Origin: an uncultured Chthonomonas sp.
GTDB taxonomy: Bacteria; Armatimonadota; Chthonomonadetes; Chthonomonadales; Chthonomonadaceae
Assembly: GCA_903859705.1 (NCBI GenBank)
Contig: CAIONQ010000023.1
Span: forward strand, 1 to 64,000
DNA: 64,000 nt
Direction: 5' to 3'
This document shows positions 1 to 7,297 of this stretch, piece after piece (position 1 is the first letter of the stretch; each line of letters opens with the position of its first letter). The notes under the pieces are model-generated. The model had not been told where the DNA came from, did no database searches, and saw only the letters and a list, made by a program, of their open reading frames with translations. A program made the translations under genes and the position numbers.

Positions 1-1
1 G

Positions 2-214
2 GAAGCAGCGGCACCGGCCGGCGGCAAAACGATCTACCTGAGCTCTGATCGCCCCGACCTGGTTGGCCTTCCTGCCAGCATCAAGATCGCAGCTGGTAAA
101 ACAAAGGGCACCGTTACCTTCCCAACCGCAAAGGTAGCTGGTAAAACGGTGGTTACAATCCACCTGCTCTGCGGAGATCGCATCAGCCGCGGCCTGCTAA
201 CCCTTACAAAGTAA
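2..214 (+). CDS. C-terminal end of a secreted/surface protein (partial)
   Basis: The window opens inside an open reading frame that runs from base 2 to a TAA at 212-214, giving 70 residues. The sequence alternates beta-strand-like stretches with a motif of the form LVGLPASIKIAAGKTKGTV and ends VTIHLLCGDRISRGLLTLTK. This pattern (serine-rich strand, then 'P-x-S-I-x-I-x-x-G' and 'T-V-T-F') is seen in immunoglobulin-like repeats that end large surface or adhesin proteins; that is a family-level resemblance, not a proven match. The start and most of the protein lie outside the window. A strong terminator follows. No catalytic residues are visible. Confidence 0.6.
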   Translation, partial: EAAAPAGGKTIYLSSDRPDLVGLPASIKIAAGKTKGTVTFPTAKVAGKTVVTIHLLCGDRISRGLLTLTK

Positions 215-232
215 GTAACAATCACCCAACCC

Positions 233-260
233 GGGCAGAGAGCAAAGCTGCTCTCTGCCC
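233..260 (+). terminator. hairpin downstream of the partial surface gene
   Basis: A GC-rich inverted repeat (GGGCAGAGAG paired with CTCTCTGCCC) lies 18 bases after the stop codon. It has no T-run of its own and is followed immediately by a second hairpin that does, so the pair probably acts together. Confidence 0.5.
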
Positions 261-267
261 GCAATCA

Positions 268-305
268 GCCAGGCTGTGGCACCACCCACAGCCTGGCTTT
301 ATTTT
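268..305 (+). terminator. rho-independent terminator
   Basis: A perfect 12-base stem (GCCAGGCTGTGG with CCACAGCCTGGC, loop of 6) is followed by TTTATTTT. This is a classical intrinsic terminator for the partial gene ending at 214. The remaining bases to 409 hold no recognisable feature apart from the 3' end of the opposing RDD gene at 410. Confidence 0.8.
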
Positions 306-409
306 GCTTGTGGGCCGTTTTCCTCGCCCTCAATGTGGCAGAAACTGTAAACCTTGCCTCCGGTCCATACCTACAAGAAAGTGGTGTACCGGGTTGACAT
401 TAAGCTACG

Positions 410-1051
410 TTACTCTGCGGATACTACCATCGATTTTGCGAGGTGATCGCCTATCCGGCGCTTCGTGCTGAGCACGCAAATGATATCTGCCAGGTTTGCT
501 ATGCCTCCAATTACAGCAAATGCAACTATTCCCACAACCGGGATCATCAATAGTATTGCAGGCAGAAATGTGATGTTGCGCAGTACGGATTGGCCGTATG
601 TTATCTTCTGGCCGTCGAGGCAAACTACCCGGGTTTTTGCAACCCGCTTACCAACGCTTTGCCCGCCAAAGAAGGCGTCTCGGGATAGGTAGTAGGCACA
701 GAGCAGGGGCGCGCCGATCAGCCCGATTATTGGTATTAGCGCGAGCCACACAAGTGGGAATGCCAGCAGATTATCGATTAGCAGCCCAACAAAGCGCGTG
801 CCCAGCCCAATTTCCGTCGTGGCGTTTACAACCGGTTTGGGAACTGTTGGCACAACCCCTGCAGATGCGGGGCCACTTGGTGTAAGTGCACTCTCCGAGG
901 AGAGCAACTCTTCTGCTCGAACTGTTCGGTCTGTTACCGGGTCGAACACCATTGTTTCGCCTGTAATGCCTCCCCGTGCAGCAAGTTCCCGCAGACCATC
1001 CAGCCCGACAGGCGTGCTTCGCGCCCCATCCAATCCAATTACCTGATACAT
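410..1051 (-). CDS. RDD family membrane protein with N-terminal GYF_2-like segment
   Basis: A 213-residue protein. Residues about 1-50 (MYQVIGLDGARS..., ending TVRAEELL) resemble the short GYF_2/DUF4339 segment often found before membrane domains. From about residue 79 there is an RDD domain: the R and D of TRFVGLLIDN, two hydrophobic helices, the G-Q-S-x-G-K-R motif after the second helix, then a third helical block and a final R-R-x-x-D-H-L-A. RDD proteins are small inner-membrane proteins; some relatives have been linked to ion transport but most are uncharacterised. I chose the ATG at 1051 because AGGGAG lies about 9 bases upstream; an in-frame extension to 1117 has no ribosome site. Convergent with the terminator at 268-305; no operon partner. 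Confidence 0.75.
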   Translation of the reverse strand: MYQVIGLDGARSTPVGLDGLRELAARGGITGETMVFDPVTDRTVRAEELLSSESALTPSGPASAGVVPTVPKPVVNATTEIGLGTRFVGLLIDNLLAFPLVWLALIPIIGLIGAPLLCAYYLSRDAFFGGQSVGKRVAKTRVVCLDGQKITYGQSVLRNITFLPAILLMIPVVGIVAFAVIGGIANLADIICVLSTKRRIGDHLAKSMVVSAE

Positions 1052-1319
1052 GATCTGATCTCCCTCTGTGTAAATCTGCTGGTAGAGTGGGTCACTGTCT
1101 GTGACGCCTGCCAACACAGGGATATCATGGAATTACAACCCGTTACATGCCTGTTACCAGAACGTAAATTTTCTGTTAATATTTCCGCCGACTATTTCCC
1201 CAAACGCCGCTTGCATTCAACCCCCTGTTAAGGTTAGAATATCGCCCGTCGGCTGCGGGTCTGTGTGTGCGCCCACTGCAGCGAAGGCAAGGATCTTTTG
1301 CAAAGGAGCTACTGGTCGG

Positions 1320-1961
1320 ATGCATACTTCTCCCACTGTCAGATTGTGCTATTTGAGGCGCGGTGCTTATACTGCAGATACGGTTGCCATGCTGTGGCTT
1401 TTGCTGTTTTTAGTGCTGGTTGGGTATGGCATCAAGCTGTATCTTACATCTTCGGCCTATAAAGCGCCGGTTGTGGTATCGCTGGCAGAGTTTGTTAAAC
1501 AAGAGCCCAAGTCTGGCTGGTACACCGTTAAAGATTGTCAGCTGGATATGGCCCACACCGTTAACTGGGAAGAGAACAATGTAACCATTGAGGTGAATGC
1601 CCCGATCCTTGGATTGCCGAGATCTGCGCCTCAGATCTATGCTTCGCTAACAGACTCAAAAACACTTTCGGCTTTTGTAGATCTTGGCTATGCACGTAAA
1701 AAAGGCCCCGCAGAGGCACGGAGCTTTGTTCAGCAGCATTATGATGTTTTTCATCAGCGTAAAGATGTTTCCGGGCTGGTTACCGTTGGCAAGCGCGATC
1801 CCATGGGTGAGTGGCAGCAGGCCGGCGTTGAAGCCGCCACAGTGGTGTGTATTGAGGATGGATGGCAGCCGAATTTCAAGGGGGCGTACGCTGCTATTGG
1901 CATTGGGCTGGCAATGTGCGGGGTTTGCGTGGCGGTTATTGTGCGGGCTCGCCGCCGGTAA
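1320..1961 (+). CDS. two-TM membrane protein of unknown function
   Basis: I do not recognise this protein. It has a hydrophobic N-terminal helix (MLWLLLFLVLVGYGIKLYL), a central soluble part of about 130 residues rich in beta-like and acidic segments, and a C-terminal helix (IGIGLAMCGVCVAVIV) ending in R-A-R-R-R, so both ends are probably cytoplasmic and the middle extracytoplasmic. The start is uncertain: ATG 1320 has AGGAG at 1304-1308 (11 bases away); ATG 1389 sits directly before the first helix and lies 15 bases after a good -10 box (TATACT, 1368-1373) with TTGTGC 18 bases further up, which would make the 1320 start untranscribed from that promoter. It overlaps the opposing gene by 26 bases at its 3' end. 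Confidence 0.6.
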   Translation: MHTSPTVRLCYLRRGAYTADTVAMLWLLLFLVLVGYGIKLYLTSSAYKAPVVVSLAEFVKQEPKSGWYTVKDCQLDMAHTVNWEENNVTIEVNAPILGLPRSAPQIYASLTDSKTLSAFVDLGYARKKGPAEARSFVQQHYDVFHQRKDVSGLVTVGKRDPMGEWQQAGVEAATVVCIEDGWQPNFKGAYAAIGIGLAMCGVCVAVIVRARRR

Positions 1962-2565
1962 CCTTTGCTGGTTTGTTGCGGGAGAATGCATCCCAGTACT
2001 CCCGCCCCATCTCTCTAAGGGCATCAACGGTTAGGATGGCACCCGTGTTTCGGGTGATCTTCAGTTCTGTGCCAATCAAATTCAACTCGCAGTAGCGTTC
2101 GTGCAGCGGATCTCCGCTCAGTCCGCCAGTTATCCGCAGGCCCGTCTTTCCGAGGGCTGTAACCAAATCTGCATCGTAAATATCGAGCGGACTGTCATAT
2201 ACGGATTGCTGAAACTCTTGCCATCGGATGGAGTCTATGCGGGCCTTTGCCCAGTACGCATCGATGGCGGCACTTCGTTCATGGCGATCTAACTTTGTGT
2301 TATCGATATCGTTTATTGGGTACGGCTCTGATATCTGAAGAAGTGCGGCGGTTACATCCGTTAGTAACACCGATATTCTTAGCTCATGTTCGCGGTATGG
2401 CAGGTGGCTTACCAATATATCCAGTTCCACGGTGCGGGCGATGCGGTCTTCCCTACAATTGATGATTTCGCCATCGTGAAGGCAATCCCACAGTGTATTG
2501 CACACACTGCCTTTCGGCATCAGCGCACCCAGTATATCTGGCAATGCGTAGTTAGCTTCTTGCAT
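1936..2565 (-). CDS. hypothetical protein coupled to the upstream glycosidase gene
   Basis: A 209-residue protein I cannot assign. It has no signal peptide or membrane helix and looks like a cytoplasmic alpha/beta protein; it is rich in charged residues and contains a run of hydrophobic beta strands (ARTVELDILV, HELRISVLL, AALLQI). Its ATG follows the TAG of the glycosidase gene with no gap (TAG at 2566-2568, ATG at 2563-2565), so the two are almost certainly translationally coupled. That pairing is odd, because the upstream product is exported and this one is not. The 3' end overlaps the convergent gene by 26 bases. Confidence 0.6.
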   Translation of the reverse strand: MQEANYALPDILGALMPKGSVCNTLWDCLHDGEIINCREDRIARTVELDILVSHLPYREHELRISVLLTDVTAALLQISEPYPINDIDNTKLDRHERSAAIDAYWAKARIDSIRWQEFQQSVYDSPLDIYDADLVTALGKTGLRITGGLSGDPLHERYCELNLIGTELKITRNTGAILTVDALREMGREYWDAFSRNKPAKVTGGEPAQ

Positions 2566-4266
2566 CTATTGCCTTACCGTTACCTTAGAACCACCGGGAA
2601 ACACTGCGATTACCGGATACTGGCCCACGTGCAGAACTGCTGTTCCGGCGGTTAAGCGTAACGGCCCAACATTGCCCATGGCATCGTATAGCAAAGGCTT
2701 CTCGCCTTCTGCTTCGGTATCCAGTATTACCGCCTTCTCATCTTTTACAGTGAAGGCGCATACCACCGTCTTACCGCCAGAATCGAACATATACACGTGA
2801 AGGTTATCGGTTTCTACGGCAATGCTCTTAAACCGTGCACCCGCAAGGGTATTGATAAGGGCCGATAGTGCTCCATAGGCAAAACGCGGGCAAAAGAAGT
2901 GGTCCGAGTATCCCCAGTCCACCTCATCTCCCGTTTTCATGCGCGGACCGCCCACATCCCGGCTGGAGTATAGCAGCGCCCCACGGTGGCCATGTGCCCA
3001 GCAGTACAGGGTTTTCTGCAGCGCGGTGGTTGCCTGGTTCTGCTCCTGATCCAGGCGCCATGCGGCCCAGCCCATCTCTGTGTTTATGTATCGTGGAGAT
3101 GCATACCCTGCTGCACTGTGCAGGCGCGATATCTCTGCAAACGATTTCTTTAATGCAGGAAGATCCCCATGAGAATGGTAGGCAATCAGATCGGTGGTGC
3201 CCTTAAAGCCTGATGCCAGTATGGGGGTCCATTCTGGTTTCATCAGGCAGTATCCGCCGTTCGCAAGCACAGCCTTCGGGGCCACTTTTCGTATCTCTTC
3301 TACTGCGCACTTGTGCTGTGCAATGCACTCCTGAGGGGTGCCATGCCAGAAATCGAGATTGTCTGGCTCGTTGCCAATTTCTATAAACGCGCTGTCTTTT
3401 GCGTAGCGAGAGGCTGCCTCGCGAATGTAAGCACGGTACGGACCCTCGAGCCGGGGATAACGCCACAGGGGATCTGTTGCTTTTTCATACTGTTTGAGCA
3501 CGGGGGCTGGCCCCCACAACTGCAGATCCAGCTTTATGCCTCGGGAGGTTAGGGCCTTTACACAGGAATCGGTTCCGGGGGCATCCAGCCAGCCCTTGCC
3601 GTCGGGGTCGTCTTTACCGGCAGTGCCCGCCAGGGCATCAATACGCACAACTTGCAGCCCCATGCGTGCCGAGCGCTCGGCATCCAAATCAGCAGACTGC
3701 GCAGGCGTAAGCCCGGGGCAGGTTGCGGTGCCGAACTTATTGCTCCAGCTTTGCCTTGCTGGGAACGAGCAGGTGCCAATAAAAAACTGATCGAAAGCCC
3801 ACTTCTTTATAAGCGGCTGATTGTCCGGGCAAACACTGAAGCTCCTGGCCATTCTGAAAACACATTTGCCATTTAGCGATCCATCCAGCGTTAGCAGATA
3901 GGTGCCGTTGCCAGTTACATCAAAGCGCAACGCATGGTTGCCCGCCCCTGCTACCGAGGTGGTGACCACTGGCACGTTGTTCCAGTTCCAAACAGTGAGC
4001 TGGAGCCTATCGGCCACATCCGCCTTCGCAGGTTTAAGCGTGAATCGTACCTGCTGGCCGGGGCTAAAAACCCAGGCACCCGGTTTCTCTGGCTCAATTG
4101 CTGCGCCGGGCTTAACCAGGTCGGCATCTGGCACCGGCTCGTTCAGCAGGGGCGTGCCGGGCAACGTTAGCGCGGGCATCCCCGGATACAGGTGAATCAT
4201 CAGGCCATTGGATGCCTGCCCGGTGGCAGCCATTAGCATTGCGGCAACGGTGTAGCACGGGAGCAT
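2566..4266 (-). CDS. secreted glycoside hydrolase-like protein, clan GH-A type
   Basis: A 566-residue exported protein. A signal peptide (MLPCYTVAAMLMAATGQAS) precedes a beta-sandwich of about 130 residues (WNWNNVPVVTT, strand-rich) and then a probable (beta/alpha)8 barrel. The barrel carries E-I-G-N-E-P-D with Glu about 300, the typical acid/base motif of clan GH-A enzymes, and I-N-T-E-M-G-W with Glu about 397, the expected nucleophile position. The layout is closest to GH39/GH5-like enzymes; the exact family and substrate cannot be told from here. Start at 4266 is chosen because GGAGGG lies 5 bases upstream; an in-frame extension to 4302 would run through an operator-like palindrome. It is translationally coupled to an unknown gene downstream. 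Confidence 0.7.
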   Translation of the reverse strand: MLPCYTVAAMLMAATGQASNGLMIHLYPGMPALTLPGTPLLNEPVPDADLVKPGAAIEPEKPGAWVFSPGQQVRFTLKPAKADVADRLQLTVWNWNNVPVVTTSVAGAGNHALRFDVTGNGTYLLTLDGSLNGKCVFRMARSFSVCPDNQPLIKKWAFDQFFIGTCSFPARQSWSNKFGTATCPGLTPAQSADLDAERSARMGLQVVRIDALAGTAGKDDPDGKGWLDAPGTDSCVKALTSRGIKLDLQLWGPAPVLKQYEKATDPLWRYPRLEGPYRAYIREAASRYAKDSAFIEIGNEPDNLDFWHGTPQECIAQHKCAVEEIRKVAPKAVLANGGYCLMKPEWTPILASGFKGTTDLIAYHSHGDLPALKKSFAEISRLHSAAGYASPRYINTEMGWAAWRLDQEQNQATTALQKTLYCWAHGHRGALLYSSRDVGGPRMKTGDEVDWGYSDHFFCPRFAYGALSALINTLAGARFKSIAVETDNLHVYMFDSGGKTVVCAFTVKDEKAVILDTEAEGEKPLLYDAMGNVGPLRLTAGTAVLHVGQYPVIAVFPGGSKVTVRQ

Positions 4267-4285
4267 AAGGACCCTCCAAAAATAC

Positions 4286-4300
4286 GGAACAGAGTGTTCC
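4286..4300. promoter_or_regulatory. operator-like palindrome upstream of the glycosidase gene
   Basis: GGAACA-GAG-TGTTCC is a perfect 6+6 inverted repeat with a 3-base spacer. It sits 20 bases before the glycosidase ATG, just upstream of the ribosome site, where a repressor could act. The cognate regulator is unknown. Confidence 0.4.
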
Positions 4301-4436
4301 AAAACTGTAAGACCAACATGGCAAGCTAATAGTTCCAGATTGCGTTATCCCGGGCTTAGCTCCTGCCTCATTGTGTGCAATTTGTGAACACGGCTAAGTA
4401 TTGTCTAATATATATCTAAATAATAATGACAATACA

Positions 4437-4465
4437 TTGACAAATAATAGACAAAAAGGCATAAT
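4437..4465 (+). promoter_or_regulatory. vegetative-type promoter of the fasciclin gene
   Basis: TTGACA (4437-4442) and CATAAT (4460-4465) are separated by exactly 17 bases in an AT-rich stretch, a near-consensus sigma70-type promoter. The predicted transcript would start near 4472 and have a leader of about 50 bases. Five GACAA/TTGTC motifs crowd this region (see findings). Confidence 0.7.
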
Positions 4466-4521
4466 AACCCTGTCACTTAGACAATGTGCTGAATTGAACC
4501 CTGTGTGAAAGGAACGTTGCA

Positions 4522-5028
4522 GTGAAAATCGTTTCCAAACTGTTCAGCTTTGCTGCACTGGCAGCTGCTGCCGTGCTCATGATTTCTGTTCCAGCTGCGG
4601 CACACGCAGATAAAGATATAGTCGATACCGCAGTGGCGGCAGGTTCCTTCAAGACCCTGGTTGCTGCAGTGAAGGCAGCAGGCCTAGTGGATGCCCTGAA
4701 GGGCGATGGCCCCTTTACTGTATTTGCGCCCACCGATGCGGCTTTCAGCAAACTGCCGAAGGGCACCGTCGAAGCTCTTCTTAAGCCAGAGAACAAGCAC
4801 AAGCTCGTCGACATCCTTAAGTACCATGCCGTTGCCGGTAAGATCCTGGCTGCAGATGCCGCCAAGCTTACCAAGCCCACCAGGGTGAAGACCCTCAATG
4901 GCAAATCTGTTACCGTCGTCTACAAGAACGGTGGGGTTCATGTAGATAAGGCACATGTTGTGAAGGCAGACATTCTCTGCTCAAACGGCGTTATTCATGT
5001 AATCGATTCGGTATTGCTACCGAAATAG
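4522..5028 (+). CDS. secreted fasciclin (FAS1) domain protein
   Basis: A 168-residue protein made of a signal peptide (ends near AAAHA, residue about 29) and one complete FAS1 domain. The hallmark boxes are present: [15 protein letters not shown] (H1 region), [10 protein letters not shown] (YH motif) and [10 protein letters not shown] (H2 region). FAS1 proteins act outside the cytoplasm in cell adhesion or matrix binding. The start is GTG at 4522 with AAAGGA 8 bases upstream. The gene stands alone: strong promoter at 4437-4465 and strong terminator at 5079-5119, so it is a monocistronic unit, probably well expressed given the promoter and even codon use. Confidence 0.92.
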   Translation: MKIVSKLFSFAALAAAAVLMISVPAAAHADKDIVDTAVAAGSFKTLVAAVKAAGLVDALKGDGPFTVFAPTDAAFSKLPKGTVEALLKPENKHKLVDILKYHAVAGKILAADAAKLTKPTRVKTLNGKSVTVVYKNGGVHVDKAHVVKADILCSNGVIHVIDSVLLPK

Positions 5029-5078
5029 CGTTCGCTCCGATCCTTCTTCCTGACAGACAATTTGTAAGACTTCCAATT

Positions 5079-5119
5079 GCCCTGCTGCCAGATTACGCTG
5101 GCTGCAGGGCTCTTTTTTT
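5079..5119 (+). terminator. rho-independent terminator of the fasciclin gene
   Basis: GCCCTGCTGCCAG (5079-5091) pairs with CTGGCTGCAGGGC (5098-5110) with one mismatch, loop of 6, followed by TC and seven T residues. It also lies just after the opposing SDR gene's stop codon. Confidence 0.88.
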
Positions 5120-5129
5120 GGATCTGGAA

Positions 5130-5852
5130 TTACGCGCCAGCAAGCTTTTTTATGTAGTCGCTGGCATAGTACTGTGCGCCGCCCTCAACGATGGCGGTTA
5201 GAGTGATCTCTGCAACATACTCCGGGGTATCTCCTGCGGCGTAGTTTGCCGCGGGGCCGCCGCCTGCGGGGTTGCCCATGCGGTTCTTGCCGAAGTTTGT
5301 TGCCGTTATCCCGGGGTAGACCTCGCCAACCACTATGCCATCAGCCGCAAGCTCTGCGCGGGCCGTTTGTGTAAAGCCAAGCAGGGCTCGCTTCGAGCTG
5401 GAGTACACGCCATATTGGGGGATTGTCATAAAAGCAGTGCCGGAGTTAACGCTGATAATGCTGCCACTGCCCTGGGCCCGCATTATGGGGATAACCGCCT
5501 GCATGGCCACAATGGGTGCAAGCACGTTTAGGTGGAAGATCTCATCAAATATTTCTGGGTCGATCTCCTCAATGGCGGCGGCATAGCTTCGGCCAGCATT
5601 GTTGATCAGGCCATCAATCTGCCCGAAGTGTGCGTTAACACTCTGGATAGCTTTACGCAGCGCATCGAAATCTGTTACATCTACTGTAACTGCAAAACTT
5701 CCTGGCAGGCTGGCAGCAATCTCTGTCAGGGCATCTGTGCTGCGTGCCAGCAGTGCAACTTTGCCGCCAATATCTGTAAGGGCTCTGGCAATTGCCAGGC
5801 CAATTCCGGAAGAGGCACCGGTAACCACAAACACTTTTCCCGTTATTTCCAT
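5130..5852 (-). CDS. short-chain dehydrogenase/reductase (SDR), classical type
   Basis: A 240-residue cytoplasmic NAD(P)-dependent oxidoreductase. It has the nucleotide-binding TGASSGIG (residues 11-18), the structural NNAG (84-87), the catalytic Ser137 in the SVNSGTA strand and the YxxxK pair Tyr150/Lys154, spaced as expected. The substrate cannot be deduced. Position 39 is Ser rather than Asp in the stretch LLARS, which together with Arg38 leans towards NADP(H); this is an inference. Start at 5852 is chosen for AGGCAGG upstream and because the conserved fold begins at once; an extension to 5891 has no support. It is divergent from the DUF1080 gene and probably monocistronic. Confidence 0.88.
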   Translation of the reverse strand: MEITGKVFVVTGASSGIGLAIARALTDIGGKVALLARSTDALTEIAASLPGSFAVTVDVTDFDALRKAIQSVNAHFGQIDGLINNAGRSYAAAIEEIDPEIFDEIFHLNVLAPIVAMQAVIPIMRAQGSGSIISVNSGTAFMTIPQYGVYSSSKRALLGFTQTARAELAADGIVVGEVYPGITATNFGKNRMGNPAGGGPAANYAAGDTPEYVAEITLTAIVEGGAQYYASDYIKKLAGA

Positions 5853-6028
5853 AACAAACCAACCTGCCTTTCTTAAACAGCTCACCGCCACAGCAATTGG
5901 CTAAGAGCCGAACGCCTGTTCTGTTTACGCCAGGCAACTATGCAACATTACAGGAATTTCTGCAGGCAACGTTGAAAAACCAGAGACGCAAAATATGCAT
6001 CCGCGCACATTATGGAGACTACTGCCTG

Positions 6029-6841
6029 ATGCTTTCACTTCATCGGAAAAACGCCCGCACATCCACGCTGCTTACCTCCCTGGCAGCCTGCGCCTTCCTG
6101 ATGCCGCTCACTCCTGTTGTTGCGATAGCTCAACTGCAGCAGACGGCTCCGCAGCCAGATCACTCTTCGCCACAGCCCGTGCCCTCTATCCCTGGCTTAA
6201 AAGTGCTGTTCGGTGGTAAGTCCGATGATCTTACAAACTGGGAAGGTGGCGCTGGAAAGCCTGCTAAGTGGACCGTTGAAGACGGCATACTGATTGCAAC
6301 CGCCCCCGATTCTATTCAGACAAAAGAACTTTTCACAGATTGCCAGCTGCATGTAGAGTTTAGAGTGCCCTATTTGCCCAACGCCAAAGGGCAGTCTCGC
6401 GGCAACAGCGGCGTTTTTCTGCAGGATAGGTATGAGATGCAGGTGCTGGATAGCTTCGGCATTACCGATCCCGGTTCCGGAGATTGCGGAGGTGTGTACT
6501 CCATCCACGCGCCATTGCTAAATGCGTGCAAGCCACCGCTGCAGTGGCAAACATACGATATTGTTTTTAGAGCCCCACGCACGGATCCGGCCACGCACAA
6601 AGTTACTGAGCTGCCGCATGTAACGGTGTTTTTAAACGGCATACTGGTTCAAAACAATGTGGCTATTCCCCGTTCAACGCATATGCCAAAGGTAAAGCCC
6701 GGCGAGGCGCCGCCTCCACCAACACTGCCAAACGGTTTTGATACCCCCGGCCCCATTAGGCTGCAATGGCATGGCGCAAAGGTTGCCTTCCGAAATATTT
6801 GGATAGTGCCGCTTGCCTTACAGGGTGCACAGCACTACTGA
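6029..6841 (+). CDS. secreted DUF1080 protein (3-keto-disaccharide hydrolase-like fold)
   Basis: A 270-residue exported protein. A signal peptide with a polar start (MLSLHRKNARTS), a hydrophobic core and an AIAQ cleavage region precedes a DUF1080 domain: LFGGKSDDLTNWEG at the start, KWTVEDGIL, a RGNSGVFLQDRYEMQVLDSFG core and the final GPIRLQWHGAKVAFRNIWI, which is the family's conserved ending. The fold is a concanavalin-like beta sandwich; family members act on oxidised disaccharides or bind glycans. GGAGA lies 10 bases before ATG 6029. A weak promoter candidate is TTGAAA (5972) with TATGCA (5994), spacer 16. Ends at a strong hairpin shared with the convergent acyl carrier protein gene. Confidence 0.87.
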   Translation: MLSLHRKNARTSTLLTSLAACAFLMPLTPVVAIAQLQQTAPQPDHSSPQPVPSIPGLKVLFGGKSDDLTNWEGGAGKPAKWTVEDGILIATAPDSIQTKELFTDCQLHVEFRVPYLPNAKGQSRGNSGVFLQDRYEMQVLDSFGITDPGSGDCGGVYSIHAPLLNACKPPLQWQTYDIVFRAPRTDPATHKVTELPHVTVFLNGILVQNNVAIPRSTHMPKVKPGEAPPPPTLPNGFDTPGPIRLQWHGAKVAFRNIWIVPLALQGAQHY

Positions 6842-6872
6842 TTCCATAGCAAACACAGTGTATTTAGCAAAC

Positions 6873-6899
6873 GGGCCTGGCGAGCGATTCGCCAGGCCC
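6873..6899. terminator. bidirectional hairpin between DUF1080 and acyl carrier protein genes
   Basis: GGGCCTGGCGA pairs perfectly with TCGCCAGGCCC across a 5-base loop, between two convergent genes. T-rich sequence after it is modest on both sides (ATTGCTTTAT on the plus strand). Confidence 0.7.
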
Positions 6900-6918
6900 A
6901 ATTGCTTTATAAGCCTAT

Positions 6919-7179
6919 TCACATCATCGGGGTAAGGTCGCCCTTGCGCGCAACCTGCGCATCCATCAGGTCGGCCAACTCCGCAATCGTTCCCAGGTGC
7001 TCTGCCTCATCGCCAATGGTTATATCAAACTCATCTTCCAGGGCGTGAATAATCTGCACCACATCCAGCGAATCCGGGTTTAAGTCTGCAATAACGTTTG
7101 TATGTGGGCTAATTTTGCCCTCCTCAACAGAGAGCTCATCCGCTACTACTCTGCGCACCCTTTCATAGGTACTGCTCAT
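6919..7179 (-). CDS. acyl carrier protein
   Basis: An 86-residue protein that is an acyl carrier over its whole length. The phosphopantetheine site D-S-L-D lies at residues 36-39 (Ser37 carries the prosthetic group), preceded by DLNP and followed by VVQIIHALEDEFDITI, the helix II pattern of AcpP. AGGAGG lies 10 bases before the ATG and a good promoter lies at 7244-7273. The usual fab neighbours (fabD, fabG, fabF, rnc) are absent, so this may be either the main AcpP displaced from its cluster or a secondary carrier; the C-terminal tail VARKGDLTPMM is slightly unusual. Because of this I leave the symbol empty. Confidence 0.9.
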   Translation of the reverse strand: MSSTYERVRRVVADELSVEEGKISPHTNVIADLNPDSLDVVQIIHALEDEFDITIGDEAEHLGTIAELADLMDAQVARKGDLTPMM

Positions 7180-7243
7180 GGTTCTGCTTCCTCCTATTCA
7201 AATGGCACTTCGTTCGTTGCCTGCCGAAACTGCGTTACACCTC

Positions 7244-7273
7244 ATTGTAGGGTAGGCCGTTTAATATGTCCAA
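7244..7273 (-). promoter_or_regulatory. promoter of the acyl carrier protein gene
   Basis: On the minus strand TTGGAC (7268-7273) and TACAAT (7244-7249) are 18 bases apart. The -35 end is only about 5 bases from the -10 region of the divergent LysR gene, so the two promoters lie back to back and a bound regulator could affect both. Confidence 0.6.
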
Positions 7274-7297
7274 TATATGATATATACTGATTGATAT

